Origin: Erwinia aphidicola
GTDB lineage: Bacteria > Pseudomonadota > Gammaproteobacteria > Enterobacterales > Enterobacteriaceae
Reading direction: 5' to 3'
DNA: 64,000 bases
NCBI RefSeq assembly: GCF_014773485.1
Contig: NZ_JACXBP010000003.1
Coordinates: forward strand, 372,001 to 436,000
Every line of letters begins with the position of its first letter. Positions within the stretch are counted from its first letter, which is position 1. The translations under genes were made by a program, and so were the position numbers. Shown piece after piece: positions 26,750-35,117 of this stretch. The notes beneath the pieces were generated by a model that saw only the letters and a list, made by a program, of their open reading frames with translations, was not told the origin of the DNA and made no database searches.

Positions 26750-27976
26750 ATGAGCACAGCAACCGTCAGCAGCAGCGTTAATCGCACCCGCGGGTTAACC
26801 CTGATAGGCACTATCATCACCCAGTTTGCGCTGGGTTCGGTCTACACCTGGAGCCTGTTCAACGGCCAGCTTTCTATGAAGCTGGACGCGCCCATCAGCC
26901 AGGTGGCATTTTCCTTTGGTTTGCTGAGCCTCGGCCTGGCGCTGGCTTCTTCGGTAGCAGGGAAATTGCAGGAGCGTTTTGGCGTGCGCAACGTCACTAT
27001 TGGTGCCGGCCTGCTGATGGCGATTGGCCTGATGCTGACCTCGCAGGCGGATAATCTGTTTATGCTTTACCTCAGCGCCGGGGTACTGGTCGGTTTGGCG
27101 GACGGGGCAGGCTATCTGATGACGCTGTCCAACTGCGTGAAGTGGTTCCCGGAGCGTAAAGGGGTGATCTCAGCCTGTGCTATCGGCGCTTACGGCCTCG
27201 GCAGCCTGGGCTTTAAGTTTATCTGCAGCTACCTGCTGAGCGTCTACAGCCTTGAAACCACCTTTATGATCTGGGGCGGCGTGGCAATGACCACGATGAT
27301 CCTCGGCGCGCTGATGATGAAAGATGCCCCTAAACAGCAGGCGGCGGGTAACAAAATGGCGAGCCAGGCGCGTGACTATTCGCTGGGCGAATCGATGCGC
27401 ATGCCGCAGTACTGGATGCTGGCGCTGATGTTTTTGACCGCCTGCATGAGCGGCCTGTACGTGATTGGCGTGGCGAAGGATATCGGCGAGAGCATGGTAC
27501 ATCTGAGCGCGCAGACGGCGGCGAATGCAGTGACCATCATTGCGATTGCCAACCTCAGCGGTCGCCTGGTGCTTGGCGTGCTGTCGGATAAAGTGGCGCG
27601 TATTCGGGTGATCACCCTGGCGCAGGTGGTGTCGCTGGTCGGCATGAGCATTCTGCTGTTCAGCCATATGAGTGAAAGCAGCTTCTTTATTGCCATTGCC
27701 TGCGTCGCCTTCAGCTTCGGCGGCACTATTACCGTTTATCCGTCGCTGGTCAGTGATTTCTTCGGCCTGAACAACCTGACAAAAAACTACGGCGTGATTT
27801 ACCTCGGCTTTGGTATCGGCAGCGTGATGGGTTCACTGATCGCCTCACTGTTTGGCGGCTTTACCATCACCTTCAGCCTGATTATGGCGCTGCTGGTTAT
27901 CTCCCTGCTGCTCTCCGCCACCATCCGCATGCCGCACAAGCCGGCAGCGCGTAAAGAGACGCTGCAGCACGCCTGA
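26750..27976 (+). CDS. yhjX: Pyruvate-inducible MFS transporter YhjX (OFA family)
   Basis: 408 residues, 12 membrane segments, oxalate/formate antiporter family. Long stretches are identical to E. coli YhjX, for example LIGTIITQFALGSVYTWSLF, SVAGKLQERFGV, SNCVKWFPERKGVI and LTACMSGLYVIGVAKDI. In E. coli yhjX is the main target of the pyruvate-responsive YpdA/YpdB system; the operator is conserved here and ypdAB lies in the same window. The transported substrate is not firmly established. GGAG precedes the ATG; a strong terminator follows. Confidence 0.94.
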   Translation: MSTATVSSSVNRTRGLTLIGTIITQFALGSVYTWSLFNGQLSMKLDAPISQVAFSFGLLSLGLALASSVAGKLQERFGVRNVTIGAGLLMAIGLMLTSQADNLFMLYLSAGVLVGLADGAGYLMTLSNCVKWFPERKGVISACAIGAYGLGSLGFKFICSYLLSVYSLETTFMIWGGVAMTTMILGALMMKDAPKQQAAGNKMASQARDYSLGESMRMPQYWMLALMFLTACMSGLYVIGVAKDIGESMVHLSAQTAANAVTIIAIANLSGRLVLGVLSDKVARIRVITLAQVVSLVGMSILLFSHMSESSFFIAIACVAFSFGGTITVYPSLVSDFFGLNNLTKNYGVIYLGFGIGSVMGSLIASLFGGFTITFSLIMALLVISLLLSATIRMPHKPAARKETLQHA

Positions 27977-27991
27977 CGGCACGCAAGAGTG

Positions 27992-28021
27992 GCCCGCTGC
28001 TGAACACAGCGGGCTTTTTTT
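27992..28021. terminator. Rho-independent terminator after yhjX
   Basis: GCCCGCTG, loop CTGAACA, CAGCGGGC, then seven T. It reaches into the stop codon of the convergent lactonase gene. Confidence 0.92.
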
Positions 28022-28910
28022 ATGCCTGTTGATGGCGAAACTTCGGCTCCGGCAGGCCCGCCACCGCCACGCGCACCGCAAACAGGTCACCGCACTGCGG
28101 ATATTGCGCCAGCTCCTCAGCGCTACGATTTTCGCGTGAGCTGGTGATATACAGCGTTTTCAGATCCGGCCCGCCAAATGCCACCATGGTCGGCCAGCGT
28201 ACCGGCAGCGGGATCTCATCGACAATTTCCCCGCTGTGCGGATCAAGGCGAATGACTCGGGCGCCGTCGAACATCGCCGACCAGTAATAGCCTTCGCTGT
28301 CGACCGCCGCGCCGTCGGGGATCCCCCCCTGCTGCTGAATAAAGCGGCGCACTACCTGGCGCTTACCGATCTCCCCGCTGTGGGGGTCAAGCGGGTAGCG
28401 GTACATCACGCCGTTTGGCGTGTCGGTGTGGTACATCCAGCGGCGATCGGGAGAAAATGCCAGCCCGTTGGAAATCTTAATATCGTCAGCCTGCATGCTA
28501 AGGTTCAGCTGATTATCGACGCGGTAAAGCGCCGCGCCGTTGCGATCCTGCGGTTCCCACAGCGTGCCGCACCAGAAGCGCCCAAAAGGATCGACGCGGC
28601 CGTCGTTAAAGCGGCTGCGCGGCGCATCACCGGGATTATCCGCGATACGCTGGGTAATTTGCCCCTGCTCATTAAGGAAGCAGACGCCGCTGCGCAGTGC
28701 GGCTATCAACCCGCCCTCTGCGCGCAGGCCGATGCAGCCAATATCTTCCGCCACCGGCCAGCGCTGATGCTCGCCTGTGGCCGGGTCAAAGCGGTGCAAT
28801 GCTGGCGCGAGGATATCGACAAACCACAGCACCTGCTGCTCGCTGCACCACAGTGGGCACTCACCCAGCTCCGCCTGTACCGGTAATACGTTGCTCACCT
28901 GATAATTCAT
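28020..28910 (-). CDS. SMP-30/gluconolactonase family protein
   Basis: 296 residues from ATG 28910, with AAGGAG 7 nt before it; a GTG five codons upstream is unlikely. Six-bladed beta-propeller signatures include ELGECPLWCSEQQ (metal-binding Glu), PRSRFNDGRVDPFGRFWCGT (Asn-Asp), ISNGLAFSPDRRWMYHTDT and IPDGAAVDSEGYYWSAMFDG (Asp), the conserved metal ligands. Relatives hydrolyse sugar lactones such as gluconolactone or L-arabinolactone; the substrate here cannot be told. Cytoplasmic. Neighbours give no pathway hint. Confidence 0.9.
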   Translation of the reverse strand: MNYQVSNVLPVQAELGECPLWCSEQQVLWFVDILAPALHRFDPATGEHQRWPVAEDIGCIGLRAEGGLIAALRSGVCFLNEQGQITQRIADNPGDAPRSRFNDGRVDPFGRFWCGTLWEPQDRNGAALYRVDNQLNLSMQADDIKISNGLAFSPDRRWMYHTDTPNGVMYRYPLDPHSGEIGKRQVVRRFIQQQGGIPDGAAVDSEGYYWSAMFDGARVIRLDPHSGEIVDEIPLPVRWPTMVAFGGPDLKTLYITSSRENRSAEELAQYPQCGDLFAVRVAVAGLPEPKFRHQQA

Positions 28911-29184
28911 CTCAGCTCCTTGCACGGTTATTTACCTTAAGTGTACGTGATTTTATCCGCGGCATCGCAGGCAAAATTCCCTACCTCATTTAATGTTTGA
29001 GACAATTCCCAATCGAAAGGCCTGTTTTTAGGCTATATCTTATTTAATAAATAGCAGCTTAATAAATAACTCTGCTATTGGAATTATTTTGAAATACCTT
29101 ATTAAATAAATCTACAATCGACGCATTATTCCTCCACTTTTCCCACGTAGAGTTGTAGCTATAGAAAAGGGAAGGAGAGACATA

Positions 29185-29331
29185 ATGAAAAACATAATTA
29201 AAGCAGCGACCGTAGCCGCACTGATTGTCATGCTGAGTGGTTGTATCGTTGGCCGACCTTATCACGGCGGCGGCGGATATCACGGCGGCGGAGGGTATCA
29301 TCATGACCACGGCAGACACCGTGGCTGGTAA
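29185..29331 (+). CDS. Small His/Gly-rich lipoprotein
   Basis: 48 residues, too short for usual ORF cut-offs. AAGGAGAG stands 7 nt before ATG. The signal ends in lipobox LSGC (Cys20). The mature 29 residues are almost only Gly, His, Tyr and basic residues in two repeats of YHGGGG followed by HHDHGRHRGW. It is probably anchored in the outer membrane; a metal-binding role is only a guess from its histidines. Followed by its own strong terminator. Confidence 0.8.
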   Translation: MKNIIKAATVAALIVMLSGCIVGRPYHGGGGYHGGGGYHHDHGRHRGW

Positions 29332-29414
29332 GGAAGTCAGGTGAGGTTTTCTCACCTTCGCGGGCAAAGCCTGCACACAGCAAGATAATAAAAACAGAGA
29401 AGTTGAAATAAATT

Positions 29415-29443
29415 GGGCGGGGATTTCCCCGCCCTTATTTTTT
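29415..29443. terminator. Bidirectional terminator after the small lipoprotein gene
   Basis: GGGCGGGG, loop ATTT, CCCCGCCC, then TTATTTTTT. It serves the + strand gene and may act on the convergent gene, which ends at 29448. Confidence 0.9.
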
Positions 29444-29447
29444 GCTT

Positions 29448-29729
29448 TTAGCTTTTAACGCTGAAATTACACTGATACCAGGCTTTCTTCAGTCCCGGGA
29501 CGTGGCTGTCCTGCGGGTCAAGCGCTTCTACCTTATCGAACCCGCGCTCATTACAGTAGCGCTCAACATCTTCCAACATGGCGGTCTTATCCACGCTTGT
29601 CGGGTTAAAGCGATATTGCACGGTATTCACCGCCGGATCTTCATCGACTTTCTCAAAAGCCCCTGGTTTGCTGGAAGTACAGCCCGCCAGCAATAACAGC
29701 GCCAGAGCGCCGAACAGTTTCGTTTTCAT
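29448..29729 (-). CDS. Small lipoprotein of unknown function
   Basis: 93 residues from ATG 29729. The signal has lipobox LAGC (Cys17). The mature part is soluble, with two cysteines (RYCNERGF and WYQCNFSV) that could form a disulfide. A longer upstream frame has no supporting features. I do not recognise a named family; similar small lipoproteins occur across Erwiniaceae (general knowledge, not checked). Confidence 0.8.
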   Translation of the reverse strand: MKTKLFGALALLLLAGCTSSKPGAFEKVDEDPAVNTVQYRFNPTSVDKTAMLEDVERYCNERGFDKVEALDPQDSHVPGLKKAWYQCNFSVKS

Positions 29730-29829
29730 TCTGATTCCCCTCTTCCGGTGCCGCATAATAACAAGCTCCCCCTCCGTGACTATCGGATTCCGGCGCATTT
29801 GCATAAGTTTACTTAAGTTATGCAATGTT

Positions 29830-29979
29830 CTACCGATTGAATCGATTCAGGAAGACGCTTAGCGTTATCTGCTGTTAGGTGCGAATATGCTTTACAGACA
29901 TCGCGACATGTCTGCACAACACCAGGATTTTTATTAATAATTACAATATTTTATGCCCGCGGCGAGCGGGCTTTTTTTT
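29830..29979 (+). ncRNA. Candidate small RNA with Rho-independent terminator
   Basis: A perfect + strand terminator (GCCCGC, loop GGCGA, GCGGGC, eight T; 29955-29979) lies between two minus-strand genes, where no + strand gene exists. Upstream is a possible -10 TATGCT (29886-29891) and a second hairpin around AGACAT/ATGTCT (about 29896-29913), then an A/T-rich single-stranded stretch typical for Hfq binding. It resembles no sRNA I know. The 5' end is uncertain. Confidence 0.4.
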
Positions 29980-29984
29980 GCAGG

Positions 29985-30794
29985 TCAGTTACCTGTTCCG
30001 CTAATAATTATACGTAAGACGTTTGCCGAATCCTTATCAGTAAGTGCCAGAACCGACTGATAAAGATCAATGGTCATATCGCACAGCTTCGCTTCGTCAA
30101 CGCCCGCTTCAGCAGGCGTATTGAGGGTTTGTAAGTCACTGCCCCACTTCGCGTACAGCGTGCGCACCACCCCCTGCAATTTTACTCTTCCCTGCTGTAA
30201 ATCAACCGGTTGGTCAGCACCATTGCTGTGCTTAAACAGCGTATCCATCGCCAGCAGTTCGCTGTCGGTCAGCGGCTTGGGCAGCACATCGCTGATGTTG
30301 ATCCCCCCCTTCACCTGCGGGAACAGAAAGCGGAAACATTCAGCGGCACCTCTTTCACGCATCGCTTTCATCTCCTCAAGGGAAATCTGCATATAGCGGA
30401 TAAGATCTTCATCGCGCGCGGCGTTGATGCGCTGATTTAGCAGATCGGCAGCCAGCGGGCGCAGGCGGTCAATCGCCTGCTGTAAGGGTACGCCCGCCTC
30501 AAGGCTGCTGAGCAGCCGATCGTTTGCCTGACGGTAGAGCGTGGGCTGCTGCTCTTTGATGGTGCGCCAGACGGGCTGCACCGCCAGACTGTCCTGCGCG
30601 GCAGCCAGAGCCGCTTCCTGCTGCTGACGCGGGGCTATCCAGCCGTAGTAGTAGAGATTCCCCAACAGCAGCGGCAGTACAAACAGCAGCGCGCCGGTTA
30701 GTTTCGACAATTTTTGGCGTTTTAGCAGCCAGCCGATAACCAGCAGCCAGACCAGAGCGGAGAACAGCGAGGCGAGAATTGCGTGAGAGTTCAA
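29985..30794 (-). CDS. Membrane-anchored protein of unknown function
   Basis: 269 residues. Two N-terminal hydrophobic segments (about 8-24 and 33-52) are followed by a helical soluble domain of about 215 residues with LRPLAADLLNQRINAARDED, ECFRFLFPQ and KLCDMTIDLYQSVLAL. I recognise no family. Its Cys residues (ECF, KLCD) might pair if the domain is periplasmic. Stands alone between the sRNA candidate and uspA-like gene. Confidence 0.8.
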   Translation of the reverse strand: MNSHAILASLFSALVWLLVIGWLLKRQKLSKLTGALLFVLPLLLGNLYYYGWIAPRQQQEAALAAAQDSLAVQPVWRTIKEQQPTLYRQANDRLLSSLEAGVPLQQAIDRLRPLAADLLNQRINAARDEDLIRYMQISLEEMKAMRERGAAECFRFLFPQVKGGINISDVLPKPLTDSELLAMDTLFKHSNGADQPVDLQQGRVKLQGVVRTLYAKWGSDLQTLNTPAEAGVDEAKLCDMTIDLYQSVLALTDKDSANVLRIIISGTGN

Positions 30795-30852
30795 AACAGG
30801 TTCCTGAAATCATCAGGCCGGGTTGCCGGCCTGTATAAGGTTCGTCGGTGGG

Positions 30853-31302
30853 TTAATCAGCGCGGACGTCAATCAGCACCGGGCAGCTGGCGCGTTCAAT
30901 CACGGCGGCGCTGCACGATCCTTTCAGCAGGCGGTTGAACGAGGAGAGATGGCGGCGGCCCATGATGATCATCGCGGCGTTCAGCTCGTTGGCCTGGGCG
31001 ACAATACTTTGTGCCGACTCGCCGGGAACCACCTTGCCGCGCGCCTTAACGCCCGCGCGTTGCAGTTCGGCCAGCGCCATGCGCACTACGGCTTCAGCGG
31101 TATTTTGCTCATCGAGCGCCAGGCCGAAATCACCCGGGTCCTCTCCGGCTTCAATATCAAACGCCCCGGAAGCAGAGTAGCTGGCATCAACACAGCACAC
31201 CACCACCACTTCCGCCTGTAAAGCCAGCGCCTGTTCGGTGGCCAGCGCCACCACTTTACGTGCAATAACTGAATTATCTACAGCGACTAAAAGCGTTTTC
31301 AT
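30853..31302 (-). CDS. Universal stress protein (UspA family)
   Basis: 149 residues of Usp fold: KTLLVAVDNSVIARKVVALA at the N-terminus, core VVPGESAQSIVAQANELNAAMIIMG, C-terminal SCPVLIDV. The ATP-binding motif G-2X-G-9X-G(S/T) appears as GRR-H-LSSFNRLLK-GS, with His in place of the second Gly, so nucleotide binding is doubtful. Cytoplasmic stress protein. 12 nt upstream of the iclR-like gene end, so both may be cotranscribed. Confidence 0.9.
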   Translation of the reverse strand: MKTLLVAVDNSVIARKVVALATEQALALQAEVVVVCCVDASYSASGAFDIEAGEDPGDFGLALDEQNTAEAVVRMALAELQRAGVKARGKVVPGESAQSIVAQANELNAAMIIMGRRHLSSFNRLLKGSCSAAVIERASCPVLIDVRAD

Positions 31303-31314
31303 ATCCCTCTCCTG

Positions 31315-32097
31315 TCAGTCACGTAATGCCGCTTTTCCAATCTCATCGATCAGCGCGTCTTTACACTTGAGGATTTCAGCGCGATTGCGCTCCTCATTCA
31401 GCTGAAAGCGTGCGCTGGGGATCAACAGGCTGATGGAAAAGCGGCCAAGAATGGTATCGATCGCCACGGCCATGGTGGAGATCCCTTCCAGCGTTTCGCC
31501 GCGATCGTAGGCCAGGCCAGTGTGACGAATTTCAGTTAAGTGCGCCAGCAGCGCGGGGAAGTCACGCACCGTCAGCTCGGTAATGGCCTGGTAGGCCTCG
31601 CCCACCAGCTCTTTTGCCGCTTCATCACTGTCCAGCGCCAGCAGAGCGCGCCCGCCGGAGGTGCTGTAGAGCGGCAGATTCATGCCGATGCGCGGCACGA
31701 CCCGCAGCTCGCGATCGGCCACCACATAGTGCACGATGGCCAGCTGCAGTCCGCTGGCGCGCGCCAGCGAGACGGTTTCGCCTGTGGCATCGCACAGCGC
31801 CTGCAGCCAGGGCTGAGCGATAGCCACCACGTCGGTATGCACGTTGGCGATCAGCCGCAGCAGCGCGGGGCCAAGGCGCACGCCGCCCACGCCGTGGCTA
31901 CGCACCAGCTGCACCGAGTCGAGTGCGCCGACGATGCGCTGCACGGTCGATCGCGGCAAATCGACGGCCTGGGCGATCTCGCCCAGACTCATGCCGTTTG
32001 GTGTGGCCCCCAGCGCATCTAATATTTTCGCGGCGCGTGTGATGACCTGAATGCCGCCGATCCGTTCATCATCGCGGCAGTGTAGGGGTTCAGACAT
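31315..32097 (-). CDS. IclR-family transcriptional regulator
   Basis: 260 residues. The winged helix is at about 15-75 (MSLGEIAQAVDLPRSTVQRIVGAL with recognition helix), the IclR effector domain at about 90-255 (GETVSLARASGLQLAIVHYV, YSTSGGRALLAL, AYDRGETLEGISTMAVAI). It lies divergent from the efflux pair, and two identical 15-bp repeats occupy the gap. It most likely represses the exporter in response to an aromatic or organic acid; the effector is unknown. Confidence 0.92.
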   Translation of the reverse strand: MSEPLHCRDDERIGGIQVITRAAKILDALGATPNGMSLGEIAQAVDLPRSTVQRIVGALDSVQLVRSHGVGGVRLGPALLRLIANVHTDVVAIAQPWLQALCDATGETVSLARASGLQLAIVHYVVADRELRVVPRIGMNLPLYSTSGGRALLALDSDEAAKELVGEAYQAITELTVRDFPALLAHLTEIRHTGLAYDRGETLEGISTMAVAIDTILGRFSISLLIPSARFQLNEERNRAEILKCKDALIDEIGKAALRD

Positions 32098-32169
32098 AGG
32101 GATTCTCTTTCCTTGTAATCGGCAATTACTGTAGCACTAATTGGCTTAGCGGACACGCTGTATCGCATT

Positions 32170-32231
32170 GCAATACAGTGCATCACCCTGTACTATTGCC
32201 GCAAATGTATCACGATGCAATACAGTGCATC
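32170..32231 (+). promoter_or_regulatory. Putative IclR operators in the divergent gap
   Basis: GCAATACAGTGCATC occurs twice, at 32170-32184 and 32217-32231, 47 bp apart. The right copy sits in a perfect palindrome GATGCA-N6-TGCATC, the left in TGCA-N6-TGCA. They lie between the divergent start codons of the regulator and the transporter. Confidence 0.6.
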
Positions 32232-32268
32232 GATAATAATAACGATCAATGATGTCGGAGCCCCTGCT

Positions 32269-33876
32269 ATGAACTCCCAGCCTGCCGCTATGCCCGCACC
32301 GCACCCATTTACCCTGCGCCTGGCGCTGGGGCTGGTCGGCGTGCTGATCGCCGCGCTCAGTTCAGGACTTAACGATCGCGTCACCGATCTGGCGCTGGCC
32401 GACATTCGGGCGGCGATCGGTATCGATTTTGACAGCGGCAGCTGGATCACCTCCAGCTACCAGGCCGCAGAAGTGGCGGCCATGATGATTGCGCCGTGGT
32501 TTGCCGTGACCTTCTCCCTGCGCCGCTTTGCGCTGGCAGTAACCTTTGGTTTTGCGCTGATCGCCTTGATCCAGCCCTTAGCCCGCGATGCCAGCACCTT
32601 TATTACCCTGCGCACAATCCAGGGGCTGTTTGGCGGGGCGCTGCCACCGTTGCTGATGACGGTGGCGCTGCGTTTTCTGCCGCCGGGCATCAAACTCTAT
32701 GGCCTGGCCGCCTATGCGCTGACCGCCACCTTTGGCCCGAATATGGCCGCCTCGCTTGCGGCGTTCTGGACCGATTCCGTCGGCTGGCAGTTTACTTTCT
32801 GGCAGGTGATCCCGGCTTGCCTGGTGGCCGCCACGCTGATTGGCTGGGGACTGCCGCAGGATCCGCTGCGCCTTGAGCGCTTTCGCCAGATTGATGCCTT
32901 CGGCATGCTGACCGGCTGTAGTGGCATGGCGCTGCTGGTGCTGGCCCTGACCCAGGGCGAGCGCCTTGACTGGCTGCAGTCACCGCTCATTAGCGCCATG
33001 CTGCTGGCCGCGGTTGCCCTGCTGCTGGTGTTCCTGATTAACGAATGGTATCACCCGCTGCCGCTGTTCAAGCTGCAAATGCTGCAGCGTAAAAACCTGA
33101 CCCACGGACTGCTGGTGTTAGCGGGCGTGCTGATGGTGGCGCTCTCCGGATCTGCGCTGCCCTCTGCCTACTTCGGGCAGATTGACGGGTTTCGCACCGC
33201 GCAGTTTGCTCCGCTGGCGCTGACCATTGGCCTGCCGCAGCTGCTGATTGCGCCGCTGATAGCAGCCCTGCTTAATCTGCGCTGGGTAGACTGCCGCTGG
33301 ATGCTGACCGCCGGCGCGGCGCTGATGGTGCTCTCCTGCCTGCTGGGAATGCAGCTGACCGACGACTGGGCGCGGCAGAACTTCTGGCTGATCCAGAGCC
33401 TGCAGGCGTTCGGTCAGCCGATGATGATCCTGCCGGTACTGATGAGCGCCACCAGCGTCGTGTTACCGCCCGAAGGCCCCTTTGCTTCCGCGATGTTTAA
33501 TACCGTACGCGGCTTTTCCAGCGTCGCCGCCGGGGTACTGGTGGAAAACTTCCTCACCCATCGTGAAAAATTCCATTCGCACGTGCTGGTCGATCAGCTC
33601 GGCAACCGTCCGTGGCTGATGACCGCCCCCGGCAGCGACAGCGCCAGTTCTCTGGCTCCGCTGCTGCCGGACGGTTCAATCAGCTCCGGCGAGAACCTTG
33701 GCCATTTCAGCACGCTGGTAAAACATCAGGCGGTGATCCTCAGCATCAGCGACGGCTACCTGCTGATCATCGGCTTCGCTCTGCTGCTGGTGCTGCTGAC
33801 CGCCTGGCTGCCGAAACGCGTCTGGCCACCGCAAACCTTACTCACTTCTGCTCCGCTTACTCCGGGAAAATTATAA
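32269..33876 (+). CDS. MFS drug exporter, DHA2/EmrB-like (14 TM)
   Basis: 535 residues from ATG 32269 (CGGAG upstream). About 14 membrane segments, with the N-terminal motif GLNDRVTDLALADIRAAIGI, TSSYQAAEVAAMMIAPW and the motif-C-like LPSAYFGQIDGF region. With the next gene it forms an EmrAB-type tripartite pump (with an outer membrane channel such as TolC encoded elsewhere). Stop codon overlaps the next start (TAATG). Likely controlled by the divergent IclR protein; substrate unknown. Confidence 0.93.
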   Translation: MNSQPAAMPAPHPFTLRLALGLVGVLIAALSSGLNDRVTDLALADIRAAIGIDFDSGSWITSSYQAAEVAAMMIAPWFAVTFSLRRFALAVTFGFALIALIQPLARDASTFITLRTIQGLFGGALPPLLMTVALRFLPPGIKLYGLAAYALTATFGPNMAASLAAFWTDSVGWQFTFWQVIPACLVAATLIGWGLPQDPLRLERFRQIDAFGMLTGCSGMALLVLALTQGERLDWLQSPLISAMLLAAVALLLVFLINEWYHPLPLFKLQMLQRKNLTHGLLVLAGVLMVALSGSALPSAYFGQIDGFRTAQFAPLALTIGLPQLLIAPLIAALLNLRWVDCRWMLTAGAALMVLSCLLGMQLTDDWARQNFWLIQSLQAFGQPMMILPVLMSATSVVLPPEGPFASAMFNTVRGFSSVAAGVLVENFLTHREKFHSHVLVDQLGNRPWLMTAPGSDSASSLAPLLPDGSISSGENLGHFSTLVKHQAVILSISDGYLLIIGFALLLVLLTAWLPKRVWPPQTLLTSAPLTPGKL

Positions 33877-34904
33877 TGCGCTTCACACCTGCCAAACGTA
33901 CCACTCTGCTGCTCCTGCTGCTGTTGATCCTGCTGGCTATCGCCTTTTTCGTCTGGTCGGCGATCAACCACCGTTCGCTACGCACCGATGACGCGGTCGT
34001 CACGGCGGACTATACGCTGGTGGCCCCGAAAGTCTCTGGCTATATTCGCACGGTAAATGTAGAGGATAACCAGCAGGTTAAAGCTGGTGACGTGCTGGCA
34101 ACCATCGACGATCGCGACTATCGCGTCGCGCTGGAAACCGCCCAGGCCAATTTACAGGTCAGCGAAGCGAAGCTGAGCAGCATTGATGCCCAGCTTGAAC
34201 AGCAGCAGGCAACCATCGCCCAGACGGCCGCCGCGGTCAGCGCCAGCCAGGCGACCCTGAGCTACGCCGGGCAGAATGCCGAGCGCTATCGCCGCCTGCT
34301 GAAAAGCGGCACCGCAACGGCGGATGAACAGCAAAAATCCAGCTCCACCATGCAAAGCGCCGCAGCGCAGGTAAAGCAGAGCCAGGCGGCCGAGCTGGCC
34401 GCGCGTAAGGAAGTGGCCGTGTTGCAGGCCAGCAAGAAGCAGGCGCAGGCCGATATCGCCGCGATGCGCGCCAGCGTGGATCAGGCGCAGCTTAACCTTT
34501 CGTATACCCGCATCACCGCACCGATTGACGGCAGCGTAGGGCAGCGCGCGGTGCGCCAGGGGGCGTGGGTGTCGGCCGGAACGCGTCTGCTGGCGGTGGT
34601 GCCTTTGCAACAGAGCTATGTGGTGGCCAATTTTCTTGAGACCCAGCTGGCGCATGTCAGCCACGGCCAGGCCGTTTCAATAACGGTGGATGCCCTGCCC
34701 GGAGTTACCCTGCGCGGCCATATCGACAGTATCGCACCGGCGACCGGCTCGACCTTTGCCGCAATCACCGCCGACAACGCGACCGGAAACTACACTAAAG
34801 TGGTTCAGCGTCTTCCAGTTAAAATCGTGCTGGAACCGGGCCAGCCTGAGCTGGCAAGGCTGCGCGTTGGCATGTCGGTGGTGCCGCAACTGGAAAGCCA
34901 TTAA
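33876..34904 (+). CDS. HlyD/EmrA-type membrane fusion protein
   Basis: 342 residues from ATG 33876. One N-terminal membrane helix (about 9-28), lipoyl half-motif (RTDDAVVTADYTLVAPKVSG), a long coiled coil (about 85-195, QANLQVSEAKLSSIDAQLEQ), second lipoyl half (ITAPIDGSVGQRAVRQGAWV) and beta-barrel domain (YVVANFLETQLAHV). It bridges the DHA2 pump and an outer membrane channel. Translationally coupled to the pump gene. Confidence 0.94.
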   Translation: MRFTPAKRTTLLLLLLLILLAIAFFVWSAINHRSLRTDDAVVTADYTLVAPKVSGYIRTVNVEDNQQVKAGDVLATIDDRDYRVALETAQANLQVSEAKLSSIDAQLEQQQATIAQTAAAVSASQATLSYAGQNAERYRRLLKSGTATADEQQKSSSTMQSAAAQVKQSQAAELAARKEVAVLQASKKQAQADIAAMRASVDQAQLNLSYTRITAPIDGSVGQRAVRQGAWVSAGTRLLAVVPLQQSYVVANFLETQLAHVSHGQAVSITVDALPGVTLRGHIDSIAPATGSTFAAITADNATGNYTKVVQRLPVKIVLEPGQPELARLRVGMSVVPQLESH

Positions 34905-34995
34905 TGTAAGAAAGGTCTCAGAACAGGCGTCTTTATTTTGCCGGGAAATAGCGGTAGATTAGCGTTCGATCATGGGTGTTCAGAGGGTTTTTGCA

Positions 34996-35067
34996 GTGAA
35001 ATATGCTTTTATGGGGATCTCTTTTATCCTGCTAATCTGGGTTGGCACTTTCTATCTGATGCTGTAA
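34996..35067 (+). CDS. ypdK: YpdK small membrane protein
   Basis: 23 residues: a GTG start preceded by AGGG gives MKYAFMGISFILLIWVGTFY ending LML. It lines up over the full length with E. coli YpdK (MKYFFMGISFMVIVWAGTF...), and lies beside alaC as in E. coli. One membrane helix; E. coli YpdK is a membrane microprotein of unknown role. Easily missed because of its size. Confidence 0.85.
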   Translation: MKYAFMGISFILLIWVGTFYLML

Positions 35068-35079
35068 TGATTAGCCGGA

Positions 35080-35108
35080 TAAAGAAAAGGGTCAGGTGCG
35101 CCTGACCC
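35080..35108 (-). terminator. Rho-independent terminator of alaC
   Basis: On the minus strand GGGTCAGG, loop CGCA, CCTGACCC is followed by TTTTCTTT. It lies 10 nt after the alaC stop. Confidence 0.85.
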
Positions 35109-35117
35109 CCAGCCTGG

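Noticed and set aside
29059-29376. 105-codon minus-strand frame
   Set aside because: It runs over the promoter and the 48-residue lipoprotein gene on the other strand, which has a ribosome site, lipobox and terminator.
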